Shown here: in pieces, positions 1-8,181 of the stretch
Numbering within the stretch: the first letter of the stretch is position 1
Layout: each line of letters starts with the position of its first letter
NCBI GenBank assembly: GCA_964347945.1
Contig: CAYGAW010000055.1
Span: forward strand, 15,828 to 79,827
Reading direction: 5' to 3'
DNA length: 64,000 nt
Source of the DNA: CAYGAW01 sp964347945
GTDB lineage: Bacteria; Chloroflexota; Anaerolineae; UBA7937; B3-Chlor
The notes under the pieces: generated by a model
Databases searched by the model: none
The model's input: the letters and a program-made list of their open reading frames with translations, nothing else
Told to the model about the DNA's origin: nothing
Translations under genes and position numbers: made by a program

Positions 1-1647
1 CCAGTGAGCATTGAAGACCTCGACATCGGGTACGAGCCACTGGCCGAGCGCCATTCGCCTTCTCAGGGAGAGGAGTACAAACCAGAACCACAGATGATGG
101 AGCGCGTGCACGCTGGTAGGGGAACCCCGCTCGCCCCTGTGCGTGTGAAATCGGACGTGCCCAGAGACATCGCATTCATCATCGAAGAAGAGCGTCTCGA
201 GCTACCCGGTGTGATCGTAGAGACCGAACCCCTGAGGGAATATATCTCCAGCACCCTGGTCTCTCACGTGGTCGGCTACGTAGGGCACATTCCTGAGCGG
301 GAGTTGGAGACTTACATCAACGGCCCGGATGCGGACTATGATGCGAATGACATCGTGGGACTAACCGGAGTGGAGCTCACCTTTGAAGACGAATTGAGGG
401 GCCGCAAGGGCCAGAGACACGTAGAAGTTGATGTGACGGGAAGAGAGATAGGGACCATCGGCGCTCCTGTACCACCCGTATCCGGGCGCAATCTAGTTCT
501 CACCATTGATGTCGACTTGCAGGCGGTGGTGGAAGAAGCACTGCGAGCAGGCTTGGCCGCAGCCAATTCCGACTCGGGGGTAGCCATCGCCATGCATCCT
601 CAGACGGGCGAAGTGCTGGCCATGGTCTCCCTGCCTAGCTACGACAACAACCTCTTCATTGGCGGCATCTCTCAGGAAGAGTACGCCGAGCTGAGCGAGG
701 ATCCACGGCATCCCTTGGTCAACCACGCCATAAGCGGGCAGTACCCACCCGGGTCTACTTTCAAGGTGGTAACCGCTGTGGCAGGCCTGGAAGAAGGGGT
801 AGTGGATCGATATGCCCTGTTCAACTGTCCTGGGACCATATGGATCCCGCACCGCTTCGCTCCCGATAACCCTGATCTGGCGCAGCCGTTCAACTGCTGG
901 GCTACTGATGGCCATGGTTCCCTAAGCATCGTGCAAGCAATCGCGCAGTCCTGCGATATCTATTTCGGCCTCCTCGCTGGAGGATATGGAGAATTCGAGG
1001 GGCTGGGGGAGGAGGCTCTGCACAATTACGCTGTCCTCTTCGGTGTAGGTCGGCCGACGGGCATAGACCTACCCGGCGAGAGCACAGGATTGGTCCCGGA
1101 TGCAACCTGGAAGCGCCTGACGTATGGTGAGACCTGGGTTACAGGGGACACCTACAATGCCGCCATCGGGCAGGGTTTCATCCTGGCCACGCCTTTGCAG
1201 ATGCTAGATGCCACAGCTGCGATTGCCAACGGCGGACGTCTCCATGAGCCACAGATCCTTCGTGAAATCAGAGATGCTGACGGCCGTGTGGTTACTCCTT
1301 TCAGTCCCCAGTTGATTCGCGAACTGCCCATCTCCGACGAAACGATAGGCCTTATCACGCAGGGCATGCTGGGCGCGGTCTCGTATGGTACGGCGCTGGG
1401 AGCCAGGTTGCCAGGGGTGGCTGTGGCCGGCAAGACAGGTACCGCTGAGTATCCCGGGGAGCGTGACTGGGAAGGGAACCTTCCGACACATGCCTGGTTC
1501 ACGGCCTTCGCTCCCGCAGACGACCCACAAATCGCCCTCGTTGTGTTCGTCGAGGGCGGCGGAGAGGGCAGTAAGGTGGCAGTTCCGATCGCCGCAGAGA
1601 TCCTCAGTTACTATTTCAATGTACCAGTGCTCGAATCACTGGAATGA
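1..1647 (+). CDS. mrdA: Penicillin-binding protein 2 (partial, 5' end outside window)
   Basis: Class B PBP, the D,D-transpeptidase that cross-links peptidoglycan in the elongation (rod) complex, normally anchored in the membrane with its catalytic domain outside. The reading frame is open at the left edge. What is visible begins inside the dimerisation/pedestal domain, so the N-terminal membrane anchor lies outside the window; the GTG at 4 is not a credible start. All three penicillin-binding motifs are present: STFK (catalytic Ser near visible residue 251), SCD (near 316, the SxD form of the SxN motif) and KTG (near 477). RodA follows about 115 bases downstream, the classic mrdA-mrdB order, so the two should act together in side-wall synthesis. 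Confidence in family is high; PBP2 rather than another class B PBP rests on the rodA neighbour. Confidence 0.93.
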   Translation, partial: PVSIEDLDIGYEPLAERHSPSQGEEYKPEPQMMERVHAGRGTPLAPVRVKSDVPRDIAFIIEEERLELPGVIVETEPLREYISSTLVSHVVGYVGHIPERELETYINGPDADYDANDIVGLTGVELTFEDELRGRKGQRHVEVDVTGREIGTIGAPVPPVSGRNLVLTIDVDLQAVVEEALRAGLAAANSDSGVAIAMHPQTGEVLAMVSLPSYDNNLFIGGISQEEYAELSEDPRHPLVNHAISGQYPPGSTFKVVTAVAGLEEGVVDRYALFNCPGTIWIPHRFAPDNPDLAQPFNCWATDGHGSLSIVQAIAQSCDIYFGLLAGGYGEFEGLGEEALHNYAVLFGVGRPTGIDLPGESTGLVPDATWKRLTYGETWVTGDTYNAAIGQGFILATPLQMLDATAAIANGGRLHEPQILREIRDADGRVVTPFSPQLIRELPISDETIGLITQGMLGAVSYGTALGARLPGVAVAGKTGTAEYPGERDWEGNLPTHAWFTAFAPADDPQIALVVFVEGGGEGSKVAVPIAAEILSYYFNVPVLESLE

Positions 1648-1762
1648 CAGGTACATTCTGCGCTTCCGATTCGAGGCAACCCCAGCAGGGAGCAAGCGCG
1701 GGCAACCGGAGACTTTAGTCCCCGACACACCCATCGGGACCTCTAGAAGCAGGAGAGAGTGA

Positions 1763-2878
1763 CTGATAGACGGTAGAACTTGGCAGCACTTTGACTTCAA
1801 ATTGTTTGGAGCCACCCTCGTCCTTGTGGCTTTGGGCGTAGCACTGATCTACAGTGCCACGCTCGCGTCTGCGCCGCCGAGCCAAGACTGGTGGGACACC
1901 TTTCTTGCTCGTCAGATCATCTACGCCGTCTTAGGCATAGCGCTGATGCTCCTTGTTTCCTTCACAGACTACAGCATCTTCGCCAATGTCAATCACCTCA
2001 TATACGGCCTCACAATACTATCGCTGATACTTGTGTACGCAGTGGGTCAGATATCCTTCGGGGCGCAGCGTTGGATCAGCCTGGGGTTCTTCGATCTCCA
2101 GCCTTCGGAACTCGCAAAGGTGCTGCTCATCATCGTGCTGGCTAAATTCCTGGCGGACAGGCGGGAAGATCTGAAGCGACTGCCGTACTTCCTGATGTCG
2201 CTGGTCTATGTGGCAGTGCCAATCGTCTTCGTTTACATCCAGCCGGATTTAGGCACGGCGATTGTTCTCGGCGTGTGCTGGCTGGCCATGGTGCTGATGG
2301 CGGGAGTGCGTTTCAGGCACCTGGGTCTCATTGCTGCGATTGGGCTCATCGCTTCGCCCCTGGTCTGGAGTGCGTTGCATGGATACATGCGGGAACGCAT
2401 CTTTGTCTTCCTCAACCCTGAACGAGACCCGTTGGGCGCTGGCTATAACATAAACCAGGCCCGCATCGCCGTGGGCTCTGGGGGCTGGCTTGGGCAAGGG
2501 TTCGCGAGGGGAAGCCAGAGTCAGCTGCACTTCCTGCGCGTCAGACACACTGACTACGTCTTTTCTGTATTAGGGGAGGAGTTGGGGTTTGTGGGCGTCG
2601 TCCTGGTATTGATCCTGTTCCTCGTGGTCATATGGCGCATGTTGAGAGCAGCCGAGATGGCGCGGGACACCTTTGGTCAACTGATCGCTTGTGGAATCAC
2701 CACAGTGATAGCCTTCCAGGTTATTGCCAATATTGGCATGAACGTAGGCCTGTTGCCCTCATCGGGAGTACCGCTACCATTCGTCAGCTATGGAGGAAGC
2801 GCGCTTGTGGCCCTTCTGATCGGGGAAGGCGTAGTGCAAAACATCATCATACGTCACAAGAGACTCGAATTTCAGTGA
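1763..2878 (+). CDS. rodA: RodA, SEDS-family peptidoglycan glycosyltransferase
   Basis: Polytopic SEDS protein that polymerises lipid II into glycan strands with PBP2. About ten hydrophobic segments are visible. Family signatures include the GAQRWI stretch, the QPSE motif in the FDLQPSELAK region, the DYVFSVLGEELGF loop and the LPFVSYGGS motif near the C-terminus. The first ordinary start codon is TTG at 1802, but the frame stays open upstream to 1763 and encodes a W-Q-H-F-D-F stretch that resembles the usual SEDS N-terminus (WRHFD-type). An AGGAG at 1751-1755 sits seven bases before a CTG at 1763. I therefore extend the gene to 1763, with CTG (or ATA at 1766) as a non-standard start; TTG 1802 is the conservative alternative. 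Confidence 0.9.
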   Translation: MIDGRTWQHFDFKLFGATLVLVALGVALIYSATLASAPPSQDWWDTFLARQIIYAVLGIALMLLVSFTDYSIFANVNHLIYGLTILSLILVYAVGQISFGAQRWISLGFFDLQPSELAKVLLIIVLAKFLADRREDLKRLPYFLMSLVYVAVPIVFVYIQPDLGTAIVLGVCWLAMVLMAGVRFRHLGLIAAIGLIASPLVWSALHGYMRERIFVFLNPERDPLGAGYNINQARIAVGSGGWLGQGFARGSQSQLHFLRVRHTDYVFSVLGEELGFVGVVLVLILFLVVIWRMLRAAEMARDTFGQLIACGITTVIAFQVIANIGMNVGLLPSSGVPLPFVSYGGSALVALLIGEGVVQNIIIRHKRLEFQ

Positions 2879-3004
2879 CCGGCCGCGTTTCGCGACAACC
2901 GTATGCAGATAGGAGCGCAAGGGTTCCAGCTGGATTCGACGCGCTACCGCTACTTGAGGTGATCAACCCACGATGCGGCAAGACTCTTGGCGGAGAGTGC
3001 TTGC

Positions 3005-4486
3005 ATGACTGATAGCTCCCAGTCAGTACGTGTGCGCTTTGCGCCCAGCCCGACAGGGTACCTGCACGTGGGAGGCGCCAGGACGGCTCTCTTCAACTGG
3101 CTGTTCGCCAGGAACCGTAGAGGTGCCTTTATCGTGCGCATCGAGGACACTGACAGACTGCGTTCTACCGAGGAGTCTACAGGAGGGATTCTGTCTTCCC
3201 TCGACTGGCTAGGGCTGGACTGGGACGAGGGCCCACGCGTAGGTGGCGAATTCGAGCCCTATTTCCAGATGCAGCGGTTGCCGTTCTACCAGGCGGTCAT
3301 GGAACAACTTCTGGAGCAGAGAGAGGCCTACTACTGCTATTGTACGCAGGAGGAATTGGAGGCTCGGAGAAAAGCAGCTCTCGCTGAAGGGAAAGCCCCG
3401 GGGTATGACAGACGTTGCCGGTACTTGTCACCCCAAGAGACAGCAGCATGCGAAGCCGAGGGCAGGAAGCCTGCGGTTCGATTCGCCATGCCATTGGAGG
3501 GAGAGACCGTCGTTGATGATCTCATCCACGGTCGGGTCCGGTTCGGCAACGAGCAGTTGGATGACTTGGTGATTGTGAAGGCTGACGGTTCTCCTACCTA
3601 CAACTTCGCAGTTGTGGTCGACGACGTGCTGATGAAGATCAGCCACGTCATCCGTGGCGATGAGCACCTAGCCAACACACCGCGCCAGATCAGGATCTAT
3701 GAGGCCCTCGGCTACCCCGTGCCGCAATTCGCGCACGTGTCCATGATCCTCGGTGAGGATCGCGCCAAGCTCTCTAAACGCCACGGTGCCACTTCGCTGA
3801 GCGACTATCGAAACTCCGGTTATCTCCCTGAGGCTCTGTTCAACTTCCTGGCTCTCCTGGGTTGGGCATACGATGATCAGACCGAGATCATGAGCCGCGG
3901 TGAGATCATCGAACGCTTCCGTCTGGAGAATGTGAGCCCCGCTCCGGCGGTTTTCTCCAAGGATAAGCTAGACTGGATGAACGGAGTCTACATCCGAAAC
4001 CTGCCCGCGGATGATCTGGCCACACGTCTCTTACCGTTCCTGGAGAACGCAGGACTGACGGTGGAAAGGAAGACCGTGCGGCGGCTTGTGCCTTTGGTCC
4101 AAGAGCGCATCAAGGTGCTCGCCGATGCGGTGCCTCTTGTTGACTTCTTCTTCCAGGAGCATATCACCTACGACGCGGAACTGCTGATCGGCAAGGGGAT
4201 GGATAGCGCACATTCCCTGACCGCTCTGGGGAGAGTTGGCGAGGCTCTGGATCGGCTCCCCACCTTTGACGAGACAGCCTTGGAGAGCACTCTGCGCGAC
4301 CTCGCTGGAGAGCTGGAGTTGAAGGCGGGTCAGCTGTTCGGCATTATCCGGGTCGCTGTCACAGGGAAGACAGTGGCACCCCCCCTCTTTGGCACCGTGA
4401 GCGTTCTCGGCAAAGAGCGGGTCCTGAGTCGCATTAAGGAAGCCGAGAAAGCGCTTACGGATCTTGTGGATCCAGACGAGGTGTGA
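3005..4486 (+). CDS. gltX: Glutamyl-tRNA synthetase
   Basis: Class I aminoacyl-tRNA synthetase that charges tRNA with glutamate in the cytoplasm, about 493 aa, normal for bacterial GltX. The HIGH motif appears as HVGG at residues 21-24 after the FAPSPTG signature. The KMSKS loop is KLSKR starting near residue 255. I chose ATG 3005 because GGAGAG lies eight bases upstream; an in-frame TTG at 2987 would only add six residues. A tRNA-Gln gene lies 17 bases downstream. Whether this enzyme is discriminating or also mischarges tRNA-Gln (followed by GatCAB transamidation) cannot be decided here; no gat genes or glnS are visible. Confidence 0.96.
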   Translation: MTDSSQSVRVRFAPSPTGYLHVGGARTALFNWLFARNRRGAFIVRIEDTDRLRSTEESTGGILSSLDWLGLDWDEGPRVGGEFEPYFQMQRLPFYQAVMEQLLEQREAYYCYCTQEELEARRKAALAEGKAPGYDRRCRYLSPQETAACEAEGRKPAVRFAMPLEGETVVDDLIHGRVRFGNEQLDDLVIVKADGSPTYNFAVVVDDVLMKISHVIRGDEHLANTPRQIRIYEALGYPVPQFAHVSMILGEDRAKLSKRHGATSLSDYRNSGYLPEALFNFLALLGWAYDDQTEIMSRGEIIERFRLENVSPAPAVFSKDKLDWMNGVYIRNLPADDLATRLLPFLENAGLTVERKTVRRLVPLVQERIKVLADAVPLVDFFFQEHITYDAELLIGKGMDSAHSLTALGRVGEALDRLPTFDETALESTLRDLAGELELKAGQLFGIIRVAVTGKTVAPPLFGTVSVLGKERVLSRIKEAEKALTDLVDPDEV

Positions 4487-4492
4487 TACAAT
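4464..4492 (+). promoter_or_regulatory. Sigma70-type promoter of tRNA-Gln
   Basis: TTGTGG (4464-4469), a 17-base spacer and TACAAT (4487-4492), overlapping the last codons and stop of gltX. The predicted start is about 4499, five bases before the tRNA. Same -35/17/-10 layout as other promoters in this window. Confidence 0.75.
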
Positions 4493-4503
4493 AGTAGCGG
4501 TAC

Positions 4504-4574
4504 TGGGGGATCGTCTAGTGGTAGGACAGCTGACTCTGGATCAGTAAGCGGGGGTTCGAATCCTCCTCCCCCAG
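4504..4574 (+). tRNA. tRNA-Gln (anticodon CTG)
   Basis: Folded by eye as a 71-nt cloverleaf. The acceptor stem TGGGGGA pairs with TCCCCCA, discriminator G. The D stem is GTC/GAC. The anticodon stem GCTGA/TCAGT encloses loop CTCTGGA, giving anticodon CTG (reads CAG). The T stem GGGGG/CCTCC carries loop TTCGAAT. CCA is not encoded. It has its own promoter inside the gltX 3' end and a strong terminator just downstream, so it can be transcribed alone. Confidence 0.97.
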
Positions 4575-4592
4575 CTGATCCGATGCGATCGT

Positions 4593-4615
4593 GGCCCATC
4601 TCGGATGGGCCTTTT
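4593..4615 (+). terminator. Rho-independent terminator after tRNA-Gln
   Basis: Perfect 8-bp stem GGCCCATC/GATGGGCC with loop TCG, followed by TTTT. The stretch from here to the kinase promoter near 4826 (about 210 bases) shows no gene or RNA that I can recognise. Confidence 0.88.
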
Positions 4616-4825
4616 GTCTATGTGCGGAGCAACTGCTTAGAGCCAAGGGAGCTCCTTGTCCAGGGCTGCCTTCGCGATCAACTCGTGGAGTGAGTGCCTG
4701 CCCACAGACAGCCCGTAGAAGCGTCACGGATGTCAATCGCTCAGGTGGAGGTTTCAGAACCGCGTCTCAAAACCCAAATAGCCACATTCTTACACAAGCG
4801 GGTTCAGAATCGCCCTAAAGTCCTA

Positions 4826-4854
4826 TTGCTTTTGTCAACGAGCGGTGATATAAT
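4826..4854 (+). promoter_or_regulatory. Sigma70-type promoter of the kinase gene
   Basis: TTGCTT (4826-4831), 17-base spacer, perfect TATAAT (4849-4854). Predicted start about 4861, giving a leader of roughly 40 bases before the ATG at 4900. It probably drives the kinase, phosphatase and the 88-aa gene together. Confidence 0.78.
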
Positions 4855-4899
4855 AGCATCAGCAGAGTTGGCTGCTAGTAGATCACGGACTTCTTCACC

Positions 4900-6966
4900 A
4901 TGTCACCCACGGATGGAAAAAGGGGCTTGCTTCGCAGGCTCAAGGACACGGATGTAGCCGAGACTCCCGAGGAGAAGGAGCGGGAGCAGCCAGAGCCCGG
5001 TAGAGACCCGGGTTCTCGGACGCCGGAGACCTCCCAGTCCGAGAGACCAGTGGAGATCGTGCGCAGACACGGGATGGACCCTGAGGAGTTGCAGGCCCTC
5101 TCTGATTCTGTCAGGACTGACGATGAGTTCCTTGCTCCGGGAGAGGCACTTGCAGGCAGGTATGAGATACTGAGGTTCCTTAGCAAAGGGGGTATGGGGG
5201 CCGTCTACCAGGCTCGCGACAATCGATTTGCCGACGTTAACAAACTGGTAGCCGTGAAGGAGATGATTAGCCCCGTCCGCGACACCGTGACAGGGAGGAT
5301 CAGCCTGGAGACCTTTGAGCGCGAAGCCAACATATTGGCTAGCCTGAGTCACCCCGCCATACCCAAGGTCTTCGACTACTTTCATCACGAGCGCCGAGTA
5401 TATCTGATTATCGAGTACATCGAAGGGACTGATCTCGAATCCTTGCTGACTGAGATCGACTTCGCCCTCACCCAAGAGAAGGTCGTCGACTGGGCCCTTC
5501 AGGCTTGCGACGTTCTGTCCTACCTCCACAGCCACAAGCCAAACCCCATCGTGTTCCGTGACATGAAGCCCTCCAACATCATGCTCAGGGAAGATGGACG
5601 GATCATGCTCATAGACTTCGGAATCGCAAAGGTGTTCCAGGCGGGCAAACGGGGCACCATGATTGGCACGGAAGGATACTCGCCACCAGAGCAGTACCGA
5701 GGTGTAGCCGAGCCGAGAGGAGACATCTACGCTCTGGGAGCCACGTTGCACCATCTCATGACTCGCAGGGACCCCCGCAAAGAACCTCCATTCACATTCC
5801 ACGATCATCCCATTCGGGACTACAATGTGACGGTGACTGCTGACTTTGAGACCACGATATTCAAGGCTCTTGAGTATGAGGTTGAGGATCGCTACGCATC
5901 GGCAGAAGAGATGAAGCGGGCACTGGTAAGAGTCTTGGCAGGTTCGCCCCGGGCTACGGACTCGCTGGTCTACACCCGCACTCTGTTGGCGCAAGATGTA
6001 TCACCTATCTGGTCGTTCAACGCAGCGGACGAGATCCGAGCTACGCCGACGGTGGTTGAGGGTGCCGTCTTGTTCGGTTCCTATGACAACAACCTGTACT
6101 GCTTGGATGCAAAGACGGGAAAGGAACGCTGGAGCTACACCACCGACGGTGGAATTGTGTCGTCCCCATCCGTGTGGAGTGAGACCGCTTTCTTCGGCTC
6201 TGAGGATCAGGTATTGTATGCGGTATACACTCGCACCGGACGGATAGTGTGGACTTGTCCTACCGACGGAAAGATTCGGTCGTCTCCAAAGGTAGAGTAT
6301 GATCACGTCTTCTTCGGTTCCGATGACCACCACCTGTATGCGGTAAGCGGCAAATCAGGGCAGGAGCTGTGGCGATTCGCCGCAGGAGGCCCCATACGTT
6401 CTTCGCCCGTGATCGCTGGCGAAATCATCATCTTCGGTTGCGATGATGGTAGTGTCTACGCTCTCGACGTGCAGAGCGGCGAATCTAGGTGGCAGTACCA
6501 CGCCGGACCGGCGCTGCAGTCGTCTCCCACCGTGGCGGGTGATATGGTGTTCATTGGATCGGATGACCGCTGTATCTACGCCTTGGACCTCTCAAACGGC
6601 TGGGCCGTGTGGCGCTATCGGACCAAAGGCAAGGTCATATCTTCGCCTCTGGTCAGCGCGAACATGGTGTGGTGCGGTTCGAACGACCACCATCTCTATG
6701 CTCTGGATGCCAGAACCGGGGTGCTCAAATGGCAGTACAGCACTGAAGGCCCGGTGGTGTCTTCACCTAGACTGGCCGAGGGAGCAGTCTACATTGGATC
6801 TGTTGACGGGCATCTCTATTGCGTGGATGCCAAGACGGGAACTCTCCTCTGGCGATTCCGGACCGACGGAGCCATCACGGGCTCGCCTGGTGTGAGCGAG
6901 GGCATTGTGTACATTGGTTCCACTGATCAGACGATGTATGCGCTGCCGACCAAGACGACGGAATAG
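4900..6966 (+). CDS. Ser/Thr protein kinase fused to PQQ-like beta-propeller
   Basis: Hanks-type kinase of 688 aa. A charged N-terminal stretch (1-85) is followed by the kinase domain (about 88-350): glycine loop SKGGMGAVY, the AVK lysine, catalytic loop FRDMKPSN (His of HRD replaced by Phe, a common variant) and DFG in LIDFGIAK. From about 365 to the end there are roughly eight 40-residue repeats of the type W-Y-x-T-x-G-x-I-x-SSP...FGSxDxxLYALDxxTG, typical of PQQ/WD-like outer propeller blades. No hydrophobic segment separates the two halves, so the protein looks fully cytosolic, unlike the usual membrane-anchored kinase sensors. The propeller may bind a substrate or ligand. A PP2C phosphatase follows 57 bases downstream, forming a likely kinase/phosphatase pair. 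Substrates are unknown. Confidence 0.93.
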   Translation: MSPTDGKRGLLRRLKDTDVAETPEEKEREQPEPGRDPGSRTPETSQSERPVEIVRRHGMDPEELQALSDSVRTDDEFLAPGEALAGRYEILRFLSKGGMGAVYQARDNRFADVNKLVAVKEMISPVRDTVTGRISLETFEREANILASLSHPAIPKVFDYFHHERRVYLIIEYIEGTDLESLLTEIDFALTQEKVVDWALQACDVLSYLHSHKPNPIVFRDMKPSNIMLREDGRIMLIDFGIAKVFQAGKRGTMIGTEGYSPPEQYRGVAEPRGDIYALGATLHHLMTRRDPRKEPPFTFHDHPIRDYNVTVTADFETTIFKALEYEVEDRYASAEEMKRALVRVLAGSPRATDSLVYTRTLLAQDVSPIWSFNAADEIRATPTVVEGAVLFGSYDNNLYCLDAKTGKERWSYTTDGGIVSSPSVWSETAFFGSEDQVLYAVYTRTGRIVWTCPTDGKIRSSPKVEYDHVFFGSDDHHLYAVSGKSGQELWRFAAGGPIRSSPVIAGEIIIFGCDDGSVYALDVQSGESRWQYHAGPALQSSPTVAGDMVFIGSDDRCIYALDLSNGWAVWRYRTKGKVISSPLVSANMVWCGSNDHHLYALDARTGVLKWQYSTEGPVVSSPRLAEGAVYIGSVDGHLYCVDAKTGTLLWRFRTDGAITGSPGVSEGIVYIGSTDQTMYALPTKTTE

Positions 6967-7023
6967 CTCAGTCACATTGACAGACTACGCGGGAACCGTC
7001 TGGGCTTCGATGCGAGGGACTGA

Positions 7024-7890
7024 TTGAGTTTCTGGGACAAGCTCCTCGGCAAGAGAGGCAGTAAAAGAGAACCTACGCTGCCCGAGAGGGCGACGGCTCC
7101 GCAACCAAGCCAGAAGGCAGATCCGCTTGAGATCGGACAAGGTACCCACATCGGCAGGACCCGCGAAGCCAATGAGGACACCTTCTTGACGTTGAAGTCG
7201 GTGATCGGGGACGAAGCAGACCCTCTTGCCGTCGCGCTACTGATCGTCGCAGACGGCATGGGGGGGCACATGAAGGGACAGGAGGCGAGTTCTCTTGCCA
7301 TACGGGTGGCGGGCGAAGTCATCGTGAGAGAGGCCTTGCTACCCGTACTCTCACGTCGCGCATCCGAGATCGCCATTCGCCCTATTCACGAAATCCTGAC
7401 CGAAGCCGCTGTGTCCGCCAATCAAGCGGTTGGAGAAATGGAATCGGATGCAGGAACAACACTCACATGCGCCCTGGTGCTAGGACACAGCGCCTACGTG
7501 GCCCATGTCGGCGACACCAGAGTGTACTACCTGGATGACGACGGGCTGCAGCAGATCACTCAGGACCACTCCCTCGTGAACAGACTCACGGAGTTGGGTC
7601 AGATCTCCGCCCAGGAGGCACAACATCATCCCCAACGCAACTTCCTGTATCGGGCCTTGGGACAGGGCCACGATCTGAAGGTCGACACCTATTCTCGGCG
7701 CCTCGAGACCGGCAGCCATCTCATCCTGTGCAGCGACGGCCTTTGGAGTGCAGTGTCCGACGAAGAGATCGTAGACGTGATAGGGATTTCGTGTTGTCCC
7801 CAGGAAGCCTGCAATGAGCTCATTGCCCGCGCCAATGATCACGGCGGCGAAGACAACATCACGATGATATTGGCCAAGATCAACTACTAG
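7024..7890 (+). CDS. PP2C-family Ser/Thr protein phosphatase
   Basis: Metal-dependent PPM phosphatase of 288 aa, predicted to reverse phosphorylation by the kinase encoded just upstream. The PP2C motifs are intact and in order: N-E-D near residue 50, VADGMGGH with the metal-binding Asp, DAGTTL, VGDTRVY, LCSDGLW with a second Asp, and the C-terminal GGEDN. A charged 40-residue N-terminal tail precedes the domain; there is no membrane segment. The start is TTG 7024 with GAGGGA a few bases upstream. The gene continues the kinase operon and is followed 14 bases later by a small gene. Confidence 0.95.
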   Translation: MSFWDKLLGKRGSKREPTLPERATAPQPSQKADPLEIGQGTHIGRTREANEDTFLTLKSVIGDEADPLAVALLIVADGMGGHMKGQEASSLAIRVAGEVIVREALLPVLSRRASEIAIRPIHEILTEAAVSANQAVGEMESDAGTTLTCALVLGHSAYVAHVGDTRVYYLDDDGLQQITQDHSLVNRLTELGQISAQEAQHHPQRNFLYRALGQGHDLKVDTYSRRLETGSHLILCSDGLWSAVSDEEIVDVIGISCCPQEACNELIARANDHGGEDNITMILAKINY

Positions 7891-7904
7891 CAGAGGAGAC
7901 CACC

Positions 7905-8171
7905 ATGGCCCGGAGGGTGATAGTCCACCTACTGAATGAAGATCCCGTTGTCGCCGAACTGGAGAGATTGCCCGAACCTGGAGACACCAACATCGTAGTA
8001 TTAGATCCTCGCCGCCAAGATGGAAAGCCCATCCACTACTTGAGCGATAGCGCGACGACCGTCATGTTTCCCATGCACCGGGTGAGTTCAATTGAACTCT
8101 TCGCCGAAGAGATGGCGGTGGAAGAGGAAGTCAGAATCTACCGGGAAGACGAAGGCATTTCGTCGCGATAG
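7905..8171 (+). CDS. Small conserved-looking hypothetical protein
   Basis: An 88-aa acidic protein starting at an ATG with a good AGGAG seven bases upstream, only 14 bases after the PP2C gene and so very likely co-transcribed with the kinase and phosphatase. I do not recognise a domain. The sequence alternates short beta-like stretches (RRVIVHLL, NIVVLDP, VMFPMHRVSSIEL) with an acidic C-terminus, and has no membrane segment or Cys/His cluster. Its position suggests a partner or substrate of the kinase system, but nothing in the sequence shows this. It ends ten bases before a convergent gene. Confidence 0.7.
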   Translation: MARRVIVHLLNEDPVVAELERLPEPGDTNIVVLDPRRQDGKPIHYLSDSATTVMFPMHRVSSIELFAEEMAVEEEVRIYREDEGISSR

Positions 8172-8181
8172 AACGCGCTCG

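Noticed and set aside
4616..4820. Possible tRNA remnant after tRNA-Gln
   Set aside because: No stem set or T-loop consistent with a tRNA.
4903..5994. 363-aa open frame on the minus strand
   Set aside because: It lies antisense to the kinase-propeller gene, has low-complexity content and no motif; the plus-strand frame is clearly real.
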